From Spisula solida (Eukaryota > Mollusca > Bivalvia > Venerida > Mactridae), in NCBI GenBank assembly GCA_947247005.1, contig OX365955.1, positions 46,293,822-46,357,821 of the forward strand: a DNA stretch of 64,000 nt, read 5' to 3'. The translations under genes and the position numbers were made by a program. The stretch's first letter is position 1. Each line of letters opens with the position of its first letter. This document shows positions 10,979-23,056 of this stretch, piece after piece. Under the pieces are notes generated by a model, which ran no database searches, was not told where the DNA came from, and saw nothing but the letters and a program-made list of their open reading frames with translations.

Positions 10979-12302
10979 TGCACTCCGATATAATATGTTA
11001 TGACATTTTTGTATCAAAAGAGACAAACTATACGTATTGTGTGAAATGTTTTCCGAATGTCATAAATTCAGCAACAGTAAACACCATAATACATAATAGC
11101 AACATAATTAATATATACGTCATAATAATAGATATTGTTATGTCACGCAAATGCAAGATAATTTGTCTTAAACCAACATAATGGCATTTTATAGTGAAAC
11201 AAACAGCAGACAAAGAAGAACAACGTACTATGCTTTAAACTTATTCGTTTACCTACCATCTAATATCCAGGTTTCATTATTTACTTCACACGAAATTAAT
11301 GAGTTTGTGCAGCAACTCCACAACTTTGTTATAATTATACTTTTTGGCGTATACAAAAATCCATTATTTCTCCAAATAAATATCACACAAACACTCCACC
11401 TTGTCTGTTGCTTCTAGCACTGTATTATGTGTGGAAAAACCACTAGCAGAGTTTTCATTGTTCCCAAATGGCACATTTATTTGTAATAATACATAAACGT
11501 TCTTAATATTTATGCACCAATCATGTAATGCTATATAACGTTAACAGGTAAGAAGTACTCGAATTCTGTGCTCGAAACAGCGCAGACACTTGTTAAGGAT
11601 ACTCCAAAAGTATACACATCCGTTCTTCTATACTGGTATATATAATTCCTTTTTAGCTATGCTCATTCACCAGAGTGTTCTTCGCCAGTTCTGAATTTCG
11701 GAACTTGACTAAAACAACTGATGTATTTTTATTTGTGCCAAGGGGGTGATTTTTACATGTATAGAACGGAAATAGAAATCCATATTGGTTTGACCCAATG
11801 TATTATATATCAGATCATGATATGATTATGCCATCCTAGATTCATGCACTCAGAAACATATTATATACGTAATAAAGTCAATTGTCGATGCTTAACGAGG
11901 TCCCAAGCCTGTCTTGTACATCGTTATCATAATTTGTTTATATTCCATTATTCGGGTAATTAGGAGAGCAAATATACGGAAAACTGTTGGGAATAGTTTA
12001 CCATATAAATGTCAAGTCCTTTTATTGCCCAGAATGCGTATTCAATCACGTTATGCAAGTCACCGGTATTATGGCTATCATTGTAACATTAACGTGTCTG
12101 TGTCACAGAAGGCATATTGCTTGATATGTCTGTGGTTCCAATAATGGTGTGTGACTGTGATAAATGTGCTCCGTGCAGTAAACTATCGACATGGTGTTGT
12201 TTATTTTACCAACCAATGTAATGTAAATCCACACGGACAGTGCGAATATTGATAAATTAGGATTTTCTGTGTTGTTATTCTTTTTTTTATCAACTTTTAT
12301 TC
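10979..12302. other. No recognised feature
   Basis: Several 60-80 codon frames occur in AT-rich DNA on both strands; none has a domain, splice context or conserved copy. Confidence 0.35.
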
Positions 12303-12370
12303 ACCCATTAGGCCAGAGTTGTTTTATGTTTCGTTACTCAGACCCTCCTGCCCATTGTTTTTGCCAACTT
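12303..12370 (+). mobile_element. Family G end fragment
   Basis: ttaggccagagttgtttta...gttactcagaccctcctgcc matches the terminal inverted repeats of the complete element at 26,873-27,285. Confidence 0.65.
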
Positions 12371-12541
12371 TACCGTTAATTGTGGCGAAAATTTTATTTC
12401 AGTCTATAAAGTGGATCTATATTGCACTAACAATAAATAATTTCTGAGCAAATTATACGAACTTCGCGATCAGCCCTCGTACTTCTGTTTTCTTAGGCTG
12501 GTTCCTTGCGGAACGGTCAGAGTCCATAAAAAGGGGTTCAG

Positions 12542-12947
12542 TTAAAGTCACATTATCTCTCCCAAAACTTTTTTCCGATCATCCAGTAAATATAGACTAA
12601 ATACAAAGAATTAGTATGTTTTTCACAAACGACTTATAATTGACGACAGAATGTCAGCTATATCTGTCGAAATAGTATGCCAAAAAATCACATTTAGCAA
12701 AATGTATGGATGACAAAATACTAATTTTGCAAGAGTTGCTTCTCATAGACTTTAAATTATGCATTTATTGTTTACATTTCGTTATTTTGTTTACAAACCA
12801 ACTCGAGACTTTATTTTATTTTCTTCCATCTTATGGTGTTTTCCACCTTTGGGACTCAACTAAAGTGCTCAAAATGCATCATTTTGCAGACGGGTTGCCC
12901 AGTTATTGGTTTTTGAAAATAGCCATTTAAGGCATAATGGGACTTAA
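12542..12947 (+). mobile_element. Family C element, copy 2
   Basis: Full-length TTAA-flanked copy. The 3' end has lost one T (gggacttaaat). Lies about 200 bp from copy 3 in opposite orientation. Confidence 0.85.
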
Positions 12948-13150
12948 ATCGATCACCGTATATACACGTAACTGGAAAATTGTTTAGAAGCGATGTTAAA
13001 CCCGAGTAAACATCAACAGACATCTTCTATATCTTCAATAACGACATCCTTGTGTTGTATAACTACACCCGCCATTATTATAACCAATCATATCGCCGAA
13101 TACCCTAATACTAAGGTGGAATAAAAGCAAGCAGTGAAATATTTGTGTAC

Positions 13151-13560
13151 TTAAAGTCCCATTATGCCTTAATGGCTATTTTCAAAAACCAATAATTTGG
13201 CGACCCGTTTGCAAAATGGTGAATTTTGAGCACTTTATAATTAGTTGAGTCACACAGGTGGAAAACACCATCAGTTGGAAGAAAACGAAATAGAGCCTCA
13301 AGTTGGTAGGTAAACAAAATAACGACATGTAAACAATCAATGCATAATTTAAAGTCTATGGGGAGCAACTCTTGCAAAATTAGTATTTTGTCATCCATAC
13401 ATTTTACTAAATATGACTTTTGGCATACTATTTCGACAGATATAGCTGACATTATGTCGTCAATTATAAGTCGTTTGTGAAAAACATACTATTTCTTTGT
13501 ATTTAGTCTATTTACTGGATGACCGGGAAAAAAGTTTTGGGAGAGATAATGTGACTTTAA
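13151..13560 (-). mobile_element. Family C element, copy 3 (inverted)
   Basis: Full-length TTAA-flanked copy on the minus strand. With copy 2 it forms a roughly 400-bp arm inverted repeat with a loop of about 200 bp. Confidence 0.85.
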
Positions 13561-13930
13561 AAGATGTGCTCTTAATTTTGAAGTTGACGTATAATTGAGA
13601 CGGTACATAAGTGAGATTTAGAGCTGTGTTGAGCAACCTCTTCAGATCAATGGGACATATTGAAGTGATCTTTTAGCGTGCTACAGCTCAATTATATTCA
13701 AGATTGGTTCCCAGGAATACATGCGCTGTATACGTACTGTTATCGACTTATGTAATAGAACGATAGCATTGATTGTAATAATATAAGATACGTATTGGAG
13801 TGCAGTGGTTAATACTGACATGGGATGACTTTTTCTCAAATGAGGACTGTCATCAACTCGACCTCAAGACCAATTAGTTTTGAAATACAAGCCTCAACAG
13901 GGAACTCGACTTTAGGACTTTTATGTTATA
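13561..13930. other. No recognised feature
   Basis: Nothing supported. Confidence 0.35.
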
Positions 13931-14012
13931 GTTAGAACATATTAAGTAAATTTTAATGATTAAAATTTAATTAATTAATTTAGTCATTAAAATTTACTTA
14001 ATATGTTCTAAC
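13931..14012. repeat. 29-bp perfect inverted repeat, 82-bp hairpin
   Basis: gttagaacatattaagtaaa... at 13,931-13,959 pairs exactly with 13,984-14,012. The AT-rich loop is itself partly palindromic (ttaattaatt). Confidence 0.85.
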
Positions 14013-14016
14013 TAAC

Positions 14017-14170
14017 TTAGAATATAACATTCTGCATTCTGATTGGCCGATAGAAAGTAGCGCCAACGCAAGACGTCAAGTCTGTTAAGAGAAAATTTTA
14101 ATGATTAAATTTTCATTTAACCGCGAAAATGCGGCGTTTTCATTGGCTCATAATGTAGGTTATATTCTAA
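14017..14170. mobile_element. Small MITE with ttagaatataac ends
   Basis: 154 bp bounded by ttagaatataac and gttatattctaa, with two attgg motifs and an internal ttttaatgattaaattttc echoing the neighbouring hairpin. Confidence 0.6.
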
Positions 14171-14691
14171 ACAATATAATGGTATCAGCTCGTAGATAAC
14201 ATGTTTGATAGATCACCCGCTTACAGGGTGGGGAACCACTCCCTAACCAACCACGTCATTTCAAACATGACACAAACCTGGAACCAGTAATTCCCTTGCG
14301 TAGAGCTCAACATGTATACATTGAGTTCTCGGGAATAATTAATAGAATGTAGAGAACACGAACTACACACTCAACCTTAACGAGTTATTGCATGCTTAAA
14401 AATATGAAAGTAACAACAGAAGAGAGACATCATTATTCGTATACTGATATATACATGACTGTATAACTCTAGCGCGATAAATTGCAATACAAAAACAAAA
14501 ACAAAATCCGCTATATTTATCGTTTCTGAATAATTAGGAGCATGATAAACTTTATATGTTGTGCCAAATGTTTGAATGCTTTCATTGGTAAGTGTTACGG
14601 TCCATGATTTTAATCCATAACAAAAATATAGGCAATATTGTGTTTGTTTTTGTACTGCAATTTATCACGTTGGTTTTTTATACAAGTATAT
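14171..14691. other. No recognised feature
   Basis: Two similar A-rich/C-rich segments near 14,490 and 14,640 (inverted, caatacaaaaacaaaaacaa versus gtttgtttttgtactgca) but no gene. Confidence 0.35.
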
Positions 14692-14900
14692 ATCACTGGC
14701 TTAGAAAGGAAGGTCGTAAGTACAAAATCGATATTTTGAGAAAACAAGAACAAACTGTCTGAAAACTACTCTTTACTTATAGAAAAACGAGCTTTTTCAA
14801 CTTCAGTTCATGAAAATAGGCTCATAAAAAGAAGCGCCTTGTGATGCAGAATTCAAATATATATGAGCACTTACGACCTTTTCATTCTAAGCCAGCGATA
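14692..14900. mobile_element. Family A MITE, complete copy (inverted relative to 4677)
   Basis: 209 bp bounded by atcactggcttag and ctaagccagcgat, with ggtcgtaagtac near the left end and cttacgacc near the right. Confidence 0.85.
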
Positions 14901-16096
14901 TATTATACAGTGTTGTTTTTGTCTCTATGAGCAGTAATACAGGAAATAAATAAAATATGCATTGTCACACGTTACCCTCAGACTTGTCTGTCTTTCCATT
15001 GTCTGTCAATTTCCAAGAATACTTGTCAGTTATTCCAAAACCTCTCACTGTATTCCTTACACCACGACCATCAACCTGTTACCAGTGTGCACTGTTCGTA
15101 CTGAGAGAAAGTGTCATATACGTTTGCTTGGTCGCATTAATTACTTATGTAATGATTTAATAAGATAAATGCTAGGCACCGACACCGTGAAAAATATATG
15201 GGATTATATTGAGACCTTAGTTAGTATAGAATTACATCATGCTGTAAGGTAGTCCACGTCAAGTTTGACATCACTATGTTAATTCACTGTGCTTAAATCA
15301 TGCTGTCAATCTGAAGTCTATTATATTAACGACATTATGTACATGAACGATTTGTAAATTATACGAGCCGTAAAATCATGTAATAGTGTATGTCATTAAT
15401 AGTGTAGAATGTTCAAACTTTCCTAATACTATAGCAACAAAGGCATGAAAAGTTGCACATTTAAGGAGTAAGGTTGCAAAAAAGTAACAGGCCGAGTCAT
15501 ATACCAAAATGTTTGGGAGACATTGAAGTTTATCGATCAAGAAACTAAAGTTGCCGACCTTGAATGGAAAGTTGAAACAATTCAAGGTCAATGTCATATT
15601 GAGATTGAAAATTTGATAAGACGGACCGATGGAGGTTTCAGAAAACATGATCGGTTACATATACAAGATTGATAACGGATATTCAAGTGCTGATCAGCAT
15701 AGACTTACGACATAGTTAAATCTACATTAACCTATATCTGTTAACAGACTGTGACCCCCATTTTAGCAATTCAGGTTTTACACTTTATCACCACCAAATC
15801 TAGAAAGCACCATGTTACAAACGATTAATATGGAAAGCAAGTTAATAAACTTCGTAGCAGTAAAGCATGACGTTTATGCATGCCAACTTTCATTAGTTCA
15901 GCCTGCCGGAGTTCATTTCCTTTATGTTGCTACTGATATATGCTTGACGATACTTATTTTCATACGTGACATACCTTGTATATTTCATCTTATATAATAA
16001 TTTATGCTAGATGTGCTTTCTAGTATTACTGTCCGTTATTTATGCTCAAATGTGATTCTAATTAATAGTACCTATAGTACTGCATGTACGTGCTTC
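14901..16096. other. No recognised feature
   Basis: Short open frames only; none supported. Confidence 0.35.
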
Positions 16097-16500
16097 TTAA
16101 AGTCCCATTATGCCTTAAATGGCTTTTTTCAAAAAGCAGTAACTTGGCAACCTATCTGCAAAATGATGCATTTTGAGTACTTTAGTTGAGTCCCAAAGGT
16201 GGAAACACCACAAGATGGAAGAAAACGAAATAAAGCCTTCAGTTGGTTTGTAAACAAACTAATGAAATGTAAACAATAAATGCATAATTTAAAGTCTAAG
16301 GGGAGCAACTCTTGCAAAACTAGTATTTTGACATCCATACATTTTACTAAATGTGATTTTTGGCACACTATTTCGACACATATAGCTGACTTTCTGTCGT
16401 CAATTATAGGTCGTTTGTGAAAAACATACTTATTCTTTGTATTTAGTCTATTTACTGGATGATCGGGGAATAAGTTTTGGGAGAGATAATGTGACTTTAA
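16097..16500 (-). mobile_element. Family C element, copy 4 (inverted)
   Basis: TTAA-flanked, about 404 bp. Its two flanks are themselves similar over about 30 bp (tactgcatgtacgtgcttc and tactgcatgtacttgcttt). Confidence 0.85.
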
Positions 16501-16790
16501 TAGTTCCTAGTACTGCATGTACTTGCTTTTGAATTTGTAGCTGCTTTACCGTATGTTGTATTTGTTTGCCTTTGTTTTAGTCCGGCAGAACTTGCACTGG
16601 ACCGTGCAATGTCTTCTATACAAAATGTTTTTACATTTTCTTTTTCTCCTGACAAAACCATAACATAATCTGGATGATGCCACCTTGTTATCATTGAGCA
16701 ATTCTCACAATGAAGCCCCGGAGGGGTACATGAATCTTCAGTACAGTATCGTTTAGTCAAACGTGAAGCAATACACCTTAAATGTTATTT
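16497..16790 (-). pseudogene. Conserved Cys/His coding remnant (family H)
   Basis: Reading the minus strand from about 16,784 to 16,497 gives a Cys-rich stretch containing HCENCSMITRWHHPD and KTFCIEDIARS, then a Ser/Thr-rich tail of low complexity. The second copy, at 20,735-20,866 on the plus strand, gives HCENCPMMTRWHHPD and KTFCIEDIAR in one frame, broken by one TAG. The nucleotide changes leave the peptide mostly unchanged, so this was probably a coding exon of the parent element or gene. The spacing C-x2-C with nearby HH looks like a possible zinc-binding site. I do not recognise the family. No start with good context is visible. The frame ends where family C copy 4 begins. Confidence 0.5.
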
Positions 16791-17260
16791 ATATTGTATT
16801 AAATAATGCGTTGCATCATTATATACAACCTATGTAATAGCAGTATGTGGAAATGAGGCCCTGCTAGTTGTTTATGTCTAATATGAGGCCCGTTTTTAGA
16901 CAAAGATATGAATTAAACCAGTAAATGATACATGGTACCATATTTTGTCATTATATTGATACTTACTATTGAATTCAGTGTTACTGGCAATTATCAACAA
17001 CCTATGCATGACTAAATAGTTTATTTCATTAAATTGAGGCCCTATCAAGTGTAAATCCAAATGTAAAAAAATGAGTGAAATTTTATTAAATCGACGTCAT
17101 GATATTTTTTATTCTGTTATACTTTAAGGAATGCAATTGTAACTGTAACTTATATTGTTATGACCATGTGATCTAAATATTCGTGTGCCACATTTTGAAA
17201 AAGTGAAATTTAGCAATGAGGCCCTTTATGGGTGTTAAACTAGAAATAAGACAAAAATGG
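16501..17260 (-). mobile_element. Family H element, copy 1
   Basis: About 0.76 kb that is repeated in opposite orientation at 20,205-20,866. Shared landmarks: a coding-like end (see next entry), tgtggaaatgaggcccta-type phrases, and at least four gaggcc(c) motifs in the same order. The pair encloses about 3 kb. Element class unknown. Confidence 0.65.
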
Positions 17261-17394
17261 TAAATTATCCATTTCAACATATCAAACAATATATCTTACT
17301 GATTAATGAAATTATAGTATTTTTAAGAATACATAACTTAATAATATATAGAAATGAAATAATTAACTGAGGCACGGAATGGACCGATATAATA

Positions 17395-17620
17395 CGGGGT
17401 TCTGTCTTATCAAAGCACTTACGGATATCTTAAACTTACGCTCAAATTAAAATTCCTTATAATGATTTTACTACAAACTACAAATAGGGGACATATTTGG
17501 TTTGTAGGAGTTCATTAACGAAAAATCGTTAAAATCGCACCACACTGTGTAGCAGTTAAATAATTTTAATGATTTTAAATTTGCACGTAAGTGCCTTGAA
17601 GAAACAGTAACTGTTACCAG
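17395..17620. mobile_element. MITE with atcaaagcacttacg ends
   Basis: Left ttctgtcttatcaaagcact and right cgtaagtgccttgaagaaac are imperfect inverted termini. The left end recurs at 24,870 (tgttttatcaaagcacttac). Confidence 0.5.
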
Positions 17621-18234
17621 CTAATTTTCATTTTGCACATCATGCATATAGTAGCAAAGCTTGATTAATCGGAAACATAGTTTAAGAAGGGTTGGGATAT
17701 TTTTACTTCTGAAGTTATCATCAAGTTGGATATTAAATCTGCATTTTTCCTTTCGCACAAGATGCTGCCATGCTATTATCACTGACAACAAAGCCCTATA
17801 AGGCACTACCACCATCATAGTCAGTGACTACATGCCCTACCCGGATGTAAACCTTACCACAGCAGAGTACAAGTCAACCATTCTATGTCTAATGCCACGC
17901 CGCTATTTACTACAGACATTTCCAGCCATATTGGGTTCTCACCAGGATATTGTACACCCCTTTGATGTACTCGTCATCATCAAGTACAGCCATTTCAACC
18001 TCAGGACGTACGAAATCCTTTTGGGATGTCATAACTATTAACTTAAATAATGTCAAGCTGTTTTGGGTACAAATCATCATAACCTACTACTTTTTGTACA
18101 CTCCCTTATGCGTACATACGAACACAAAGTACAGCCACTGAAAGCCACGAGGAACTCATTATCTCAGAGTGCAACCTCCCAAGGCCCCATTGTGTACTCT
18201 CTAGTCACTACCATCGTTTACTGTAAGTGAATAT
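17621..18234. other. No recognised feature
   Basis: Nothing supported on either strand. Confidence 0.35.
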
Positions 18235-18790
18235 GAATACCAGATTTATATAGCACCGTTTTCATGCCTTCAAAGGCGCTTTACATAGTGTTGCATGCAC
18301 CGGGGCACAGGTGCATTCTCTATTAGTGCAGATACAGCATGATCTAACCAGAGGGACATATCGAGAGAAAGCCCACGGAATTAGATACAGACATGTCATG
18401 CGTTCAAAGGCGCTATACATAGTGTTGCATCCACCGGGGCGCAGGTGCGTCCTCTATTAATTCAGATACAGCATAATCTGACCAGAGGGACATATCGATA
18501 GAAAGCCCCACGGAATTAGATACAGACGTGTCCGGTGCTGCAGGAGTGTGTATAGTATTTTTCTAATAGACAGCCTCAAGTTCTATAATGTGCCCGGTGT
18601 ATATCACCGATACACAGCTTCCCGGCACCTTTATATTACAGCCCATACCGTCATACATAGCGGAAAATACAATACATACAATTGTCCAGTTCTCATGCCG
18701 GGAATTGATCCCGCGACCTCTGTATTGACAACCTTTTGCATTACCAGGGAACGATCGCCTCTATATAACTCGAAGCTCGAAAAATGGCAA
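18235..18790 (-). repeat. tRNA-headed SINE with internal duplication
   Basis: Same family as 27,554 and 63,309: the left end reads ccagatttatatagc, the middle cagatacagcatgatctaac and cagagggaca, and the right end, read on the minus strand, is a decayed tRNA (cctggtaatgc; gcgggatcaattcc). A block of about 140 bp is duplicated in tandem (18,268-18,405 and 18,408-18,533), unlike the other two copies. Confidence 0.75.
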
Positions 18791-18920
18791 ACTCACCAAC
18801 TTACCAAGTAAATCTATTCAAATCCCATAGGATAATCACAATATCACATAAATATTCCATCCTCGATTGAATCAAAGCACTACTGAGTGCTTGCTGCCAT
18901 ACAATTAACATTGCTTAATG

Positions 18921-18987
18921 CACAGGTCCATGAAATATGTTAAATATGTATATATAGGTGGGCTAGGTCACTTTTCATGGACCTGTG
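18921..18987. mobile_element. Family F foldback element, copy 1
   Basis: 67 bp bounded by cacaggtccatgaaa and tttcatggacctgtg. The interior gggctaggtcac matches, inverted, the copy at 30,385. Confidence 0.75.
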
Positions 18988-19558
18988 GCTTAATGGGTTA
19001 TGTCACTGTTGAGTACTGCCTTCCCTGACAAATATGTTATTGCCTTTTGGGGTACCAACATAACCTTGGTTGGTGTGTCGGTCAATGTTTAGTACTTAAA
19101 GTACCATGCATCTGTAACTCTCAATGGTATGTAGAGCCAGGAATGTACGTAACCGACAGTGGCAATTCTCTTTAAATATATGGTTTGACTGAACTACTGG
19201 TGGGTACCTTAAAGGACTGAATATACTGTATCCAATGTAGCTTGACACTATATTGTGTACCCCATCTTTTCATGAATGGTTGCATTATGAATTGCATTAA
19301 ATGCGAAAACAAGTCATACTTGATGGTGGCGTTGAGTTTGAAATGGCGATCGGAACGGCCGTCATTTGAACCTAATATAGCTTGGAATTAGTTAATTGGA
19401 TGGGTGTTTTGTAGCTGTGCTGTTAAATATTTCATGCTGTGTTGGTTCGATGGTAGCTGTCTTCCCTGCCGGCTAGTATTATCCTTTTTAATTTCCATAA
19501 GGGTATTCACATGGAAGTGTCAATGATAATGAGTTCCACATTCAGTATATATATACAT
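18988..19558. other. No gene; family B end scraps
   Basis: Only terminal family B motifs at about 19,013 (tgccttccctgac) and 19,459 (gtcttccctgcc). Confidence 0.4.
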
Positions 19559-19967
19559 TGTAGCAATACCACGTGACTTTTGACTACAGTTACAGAAATT
19601 TGAAAACATTGGAAAATAAAATAGTCATACATTTTATTTCTTCATCGATTTCTATAAAATATACGCCACGCTAAGGGGAAAAGCATTTGCTTTCCGTGAA
19701 ATATAAGATCTTTTTCAGGAGTATTACCGATTTTTTCATTACCCTGTGAAACCTACACGTTCCATGGTTTCACAAGGTAATGGACAAAACGGCGCAGCCG
19801 CTGAAAAAGATTTTATATTTCATGGAAAGCAAATAATTGTCTCCTTAGCGTGGTGTATATATCATAGAAATCGATCAAGAAATAAAATACTTATGGCTAT
19901 ATTTGTGTTCCAATGTTTTCAAATTTTTACTTGTAACTGTAGTCAAAAGCCACGTGGTATTGCTACA
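19559..19967. mobile_element. 409-bp near-perfect palindrome (foldback element)
   Basis: Arms of about 200 bp from tgtagcaataccacgtgact to its complement at the right end. Matching landmarks in order on both arms: gactacagttac, gaaaacattgg, ttttatttctt, atcgatttctat, ccacgctaagg, gaaatataa. The centre is near 19,763. A transcript would form a long double-stranded RNA hairpin. No open frame crosses it meaningfully. Confidence 0.9.
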
Positions 19968-20204
19968 CTGATATAGCGACTGTACTGGTAAGACGATACC
20001 AGCCACATGCATTGTTAACGCACATAACCTTTATTCATGAAGCCGTAATTGAATTTACCGTTATTCAGGCTTCAATTTCATTTCATGCAATTCAAGTTGT
20101 TTATACTTGCGTATATGTTTTTTACGACACATAGATACTTCATTTTTGAATATCAATACAAATGTAATGAAATAATAACAATTTATTCTGATAAAAGTCA
20201 CATT
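19968..20204. other. No recognised feature
   Basis: Nothing supported. Confidence 0.35.
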
Positions 20205-20866
20205 TTTTATAGTGCAACACACAAGCAGGGCCTCATTTTCCTATTTTACTTATTCAGAATGTGGAACTTCTATAACTTAAATATACCAAGTCTTATATAA
20301 CTTCCAGTTATGATCATTATAAAGTTTCTTTCCTAAAATATAAGAGAAATAAAAACATATCTGAAAGAGTACATCCTTTTTCGTACGTTAACCCTTATCA
20401 AGGCCTCGATTTTTATTACAAAAATGCTAAGCAATGTATTGCAGGTACCTTATACTTATCAATGCCATCAAATATATAATTAATCAGCAGTATAAAGACA
20501 TATTTACTTTACATGTTTTCATTTATTTATTTAATTAATAGTTTTGTGTAATACCGGGCCTCGTACTAGGCTTAAACCACAAATAGGGCCTCATTTCCAC
20601 ATTTTATTATTACAAAGTTTGTATAAATCAATGTTACGCATTATCAAACAAACTAAAATTGCTTTTAATGTGTTTTAATTCACATTTGATTGAATAGTAA
20701 TGTATATATAGTGATTTATTCGAGAAAAAACATGTACCCCTTTGGGGCCTCATTGTGAGAATTGCCCAATGATGACAAGGTGGCATCATCCAGATTCTGT
20801 TACAGTATAGTCCAGAGAACACGAAAATGCAAAAACATTTTGTATAGAAGACATTGCACGGTTACC
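20205..20866 (+). mobile_element. Family H element, copy 2, with broken coding remnant
   Basis: Inverted relative to copy 1. Contains agggcctcatttccac, ccgggcctcg and caaggcctcg. At 20,735-20,866 on the plus strand it has the HCENCPMMTRWHHPD frame, interrupted by a TAG, then KTFCIEDIAR. Diverged and probably dead. Confidence 0.65.
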
Positions 20867-21067
20867 CTAAAAATTGCCGTTTATCTGCCGGTCTATTTAA
20901 CGGAAAATAGCTATTAGCTAATGTTATATATTTGTATATATCTGACGTAAAATAAATCTTCTCACAAACTTGTTTATTGTATCTTGTACCATGATATATG
21001 TACGAGAAGATATGTTTCCTTGAATGAAGGACAAGCTGTATTATAATTATATTCATACATTGTTGTG

Positions 21068-21250
21068 TGAAGTTAGTCTGGCTACCGGACTAGATAATTT
21101 TTTTTTTCAATCAATTATCATAATTTCGTTTTCAATTTTAGCTAGATTTTATTTTGGGTTTGATTATCCCTATGTTTGGGGGTGCAAAGGGAATTAATTT
21201 CATGAAAAAAGAGTGGACTGAAGAGTTGTCTCCTTTAATTAAACATAGGG
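21068..21250 (+). repeat. Dispersed repeat shared with 39,683-39,880
   Basis: Shared order: agtctggc-acc-gactagataat, a T-run, agctagattttattttggg, gattatcc, gggaattaatttcatgaaaa and gaagagttgtctcctttaat. Decayed; no function assigned. Confidence 0.65.
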
Positions 21251-22214
21251 TCTGTATAGACAGACTAATGAATGTGGTACTGTACATTGAACGGGTTGCC
21301 ATGCCTGGTAGCATGGCATATTTCAGACGTCAACGGATAGAATGATATCATCCAGTCACGCTTCTATAACTGCAGCGTGTCAATGTCTTCTTGAATCTTG
21401 ATGGAGTCATGTATACAATTTTGCACGACACCCGCGACCAACGGTGACAATATCGTTTTTGACCCTTTTAGAATAAACTTATTATTCTATACATAAGAAG
21501 GTTAAAATGGATACTGCCACTTGTGCCTGCATCTGTCTTGCAACAAATATAATCATATTAACACACAGTCACTCGATACTTTTTAATTACTTTAAAATCA
21601 TTATTTTTCGTGGGAGTTGAACTTTCGTTGATTTCGTTGTTGAACTAGACCACGAAATCTAATCCCCGCGATTGATCGATCTCTGAAATTTAGACATGGG
21701 TTTACCCTTTTATGTTTTGTGAGCCACGAATTTACAACCCGACAAAAATGCATTTCTATTAATATCCACGAAATCTACTTACCAGGAAAATATGTGACTT
21801 TACAGTATAATATGATACAGCACCCTTGTAAAACTTAAATAATATCTGTATGTGAATAATACATTTTGCCGGACATACCAAATCATATTTTGTTATTCTT
21901 TCTCGAAACATGATTTAAACGACATGATTACTGAGTAACGTCTGGTAAACTTCCTCTTGTTATACCAGGAGTGCAGTGTGTCTGAACTATAGTATTCTGA
22001 TTATTGGAATCGTTGATAATTTGTTCGCTGTAGTTGGTAACCTTCCTCTGACGAATGTCACAGACAATCCATTATTCTATCAAATTGTAAATGTTGTGTA
22101 TGTATTTTCCTGTCAGAGGCTATTGGCTTCGTCGTATATTAGAGAGGTTGCGAAAGTCATCGTGTAACGTGTACGTGAACGTCAATACTACTTTTGAGTA
22201 TTTCGTCCACCAGG
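21251..22214. other. No gene; possible short foldback element near 21.6-21.8 kb
   Basis: ttttcgtgggagttgaac and the later ccacgaaatctac are weakly inverted, a pattern common in invertebrate MITEs. Boundaries unclear. Confidence 0.3.
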
Positions 22215-22429
22215 TATAGTCCAGTTAGGATATTGTGACAGTGACGTTGCAGTTTATGTGTACGCAAAAAATCACGACCATTGTCTAAACAGGTAGAGCG
22301 AAGTTTAGTATGTTAGTTTAGCATTGAAATTATAGTTGTTTGTACAGTATAATCCTTTATAATGGGTTTTACACCGTTACAGTGGACTCGACCCCTGCGT
22401 CACTGGATTTTTATCCTGACTGGACTATA
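22215..22429. mobile_element. Family E MITE, short form
   Basis: Bounded by tatagtccagttaggata and tatcctgactggactata-like termini. Contains gacagtgacgttgcagttta and ttttacaccgttacagtgga as in the copies at 4190 and 30,687. TA at both ends. Confidence 0.8.
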
Positions 22430-23056
22430 TGTGTAGTTTCTACAAGTAACGGACGTGTAATAGACGAAAATACAATGTGTACTTCGTAACACAGGTATGC
22501 GTATGCATGTGAAACACAATATTTCATCGCCCGTGATCTCATTGAGCTTATGTAAAAACTCATTATCGAGTCACGAAGAAATCATGTTACAACTGTCCTG
22601 TGATTTTAAACGCACGCGTTGGGTTTCGAAAGCCAATTTTAATTGCAACGTGTACTTATACATGTTCGGGTAGCTACACGTACACGTAGTCGTACACGTT
22701 CGCATCGTAACTTCTCTATTGTCTTACATAATACGGCGATTTTTACATAATAATGAATTGTCCTATGAAATGTGTTCTTCCATTTTTTTACAAGCCACTT
22801 TGTTGGTAGCAGCGTTTATGTATGTAGATACGACTTCACACCATGTACGATAAGTATAAGTATGGTCACATAATGGTGTTTCGTGTGATTGTATTTGTAT
22901 TCGAGACTGTGTATATGCGAATGAGATCGAAATAGAGAATAAATATAAATATACATGTAATGTCTCGTTACATACAATACATTCATAAACATTCATAACC
23001 ATTCATGTTATATATTCATCAATTAAAATCTGAGATGTTTATAACTGTATGGTAAG
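22430..23056. other. No recognised feature
   Basis: A run of cgtac/acgtg words near 22,640-22,710 but no gene. Confidence 0.35.
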
